Positions 5,903 to 6,162 of a DNA stretch of 6,162 bases are shown in pieces. The position numbers were made by a program, and so were the translations under genes. The notes under the pieces were generated by a model, which was given only the letters and a program-made list of their open reading frames with translations, did not search any database and was not told the origin of the DNA. Every line of letters begins with the position of its first letter. Position 1 is the first letter of the stretch. Source of the stretch: Syntrophomonas sp. UBA1368 (GTDB taxonomy: Bacteria; Bacillota; Syntrophomonadia; Syntrophomonadales; Syntrophomonadaceae); assembly GCA_002305965.1 (NCBI GenBank), contig DBRM01000035.1:6060-12221 (forward strand), written 5' to 3'.

Positions 5903-6162
5903 ATGAATATGCCAGGTGTGGAAGTAAATAAACAAGCCCCTGATTTTGCCATAGCAGATTTTAATGGAAAAGAGTTCAGGCTTTCAGACTACAAAGGAAA
6001 AAGCAGCGTTCTTATCGTACTGAACAGAGGATTTATCTGACCGTTTTGCAAAAAGCATATGATGCAGTTGCATCAAGATCATTCCAAATTCATTGAAAGA
6101 AATACCGAAATTGTGGTTATTGGGCCGGATGATGCAGCAAAGTTTAAAGCATATTGGCAAGA
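5903..6162 (+). CDS. Selenocysteine-containing peroxiredoxin-like protein, 3' end cut by window edge
   Basis: Probably reduces peroxides in the cytoplasm with a selenol/thiol active site; this role is inferred from the fold. Visible are 86 codons. VNKQAPDFAIADFNGKEFRLSDYKGK (residues 9-34) is the typical AhpC/TSA-redoxin N-terminus, and KSSVLIVLNRGFI leads to the active site. Codon 46 is TGA (6038-6040), followed by PFCKKHMMQL. The family has CPFC or CPYC there, so TGA replaces the first (peroxidatic-position) cysteine, giving U46-P-F-C49. The frame continues with a conserved-looking sequence (FIERNTEIVVIGPDDAAKFKAYW) to the edge. A SECIS-like hairpin at 6060-6075 supports recoding. A nonsense mutation or sequencing error (TGC or TGT to TGA) is the alternative. 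AGGAGGTG (5893-5900) precedes two in-frame ATGs, 5903 and 5909; spacing is slightly short for the first and long for the second. An upstream promoter is not obvious in 5836-5902. Confidence 0.85.
6060..6075 (+). promoter_or_regulatory. Candidate bacterial SECIS stem-loop for the in-frame TGA
   Basis: TGATGC (6060-6065) and GCATCA (6070-6075) form a perfect 6-bp stem around the four-base loop AGTT. The loop begins 25 bases after the TGA at 6038-6040. Bacterial SECIS elements lie within the coding region just downstream of UGA, with the apical loop about 16-37 bases away and a G among its first two bases; both conditions are met (G at 6067). The lower stem is weak by eye. The element would recruit SelB with Sec-tRNA(Sec). 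Confidence 0.65.

Noticed and set aside
6038..6040. TGA read as a true stop or pseudogene break in the peroxiredoxin-like gene
   Set aside because: It falls exactly on the active-site cysteine position, family-like sequence continues in the same frame, and a SECIS-like hairpin follows. A sequencing error cannot be fully excluded.

Overview
The window looks like chromosomal DNA of an anaerobic or microaerophilic Firmicute, probably a clostridial or Peptococcaceae-type bacterium. The basis is strong GGAGG-type ribosome binding sites, a PerR-type operator in front of a catalase gene, the gene families present, and an apparent selenocysteine codon. Placement below phylum is inference. All genes lie on the + strand.

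Layout. Positions 2-850 hold most of a membrane-anchored J-domain-like protein whose first residues are cut by the window edge; its HPD tripeptide appears to be lost. The gap at 851-1026 carries an extended -10 promoter overlapped by a near-consensus PerR box and a nine-codon mini-ORF that ends one base before the next start. Positions 1027-2739 encode a monofunctional haem catalase (KatA type) with an extended C-terminal tail, followed by a hairpin. The 286-base gap at 2740-3025 has no convincing gene, but holds an 11-bp direct repeat inside a 13-bp imperfect inverted repeat, possibly the relic of a mobile element. Positions 3026-4654 encode a fatty-acyl-CoA synthetase-type adenylate-forming enzyme. 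Positions 4767-5414 encode a helical HEAT-like protein resembling the DVU0298 family. A well-formed sigma-A promoter (5435-5463) then drives a small GlsB/YeaQ-type membrane protein (5508-5756), which ends at a strong intrinsic terminator (5793-5835).

The most notable gene is the last, which starts at 5903 and runs off the right edge. It encodes a peroxiredoxin/AhpC-TSA-fold protein whose frame is interrupted by TGA exactly where the family has the first cysteine of a CPxC motif. A small stem-loop with a G in its apical loop lies 25 bases after the TGA, as in bacterial SECIS elements. It is therefore best read as a selenoprotein (U-P-F-C), not a pseudogene, and an ordinary gene caller would miss or truncate it.

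Catalase (H2O2 removal, probably PerR-controlled) and the selenocysteine peroxiredoxin-like protein (thiol/selenol peroxide reduction) suggest a loose peroxide-defence neighbourhood. The GlsB-type envelope stress protein may fit with it. The acyl-CoA synthetase, HEAT-like protein and J-like protein have no demonstrable link to this role.
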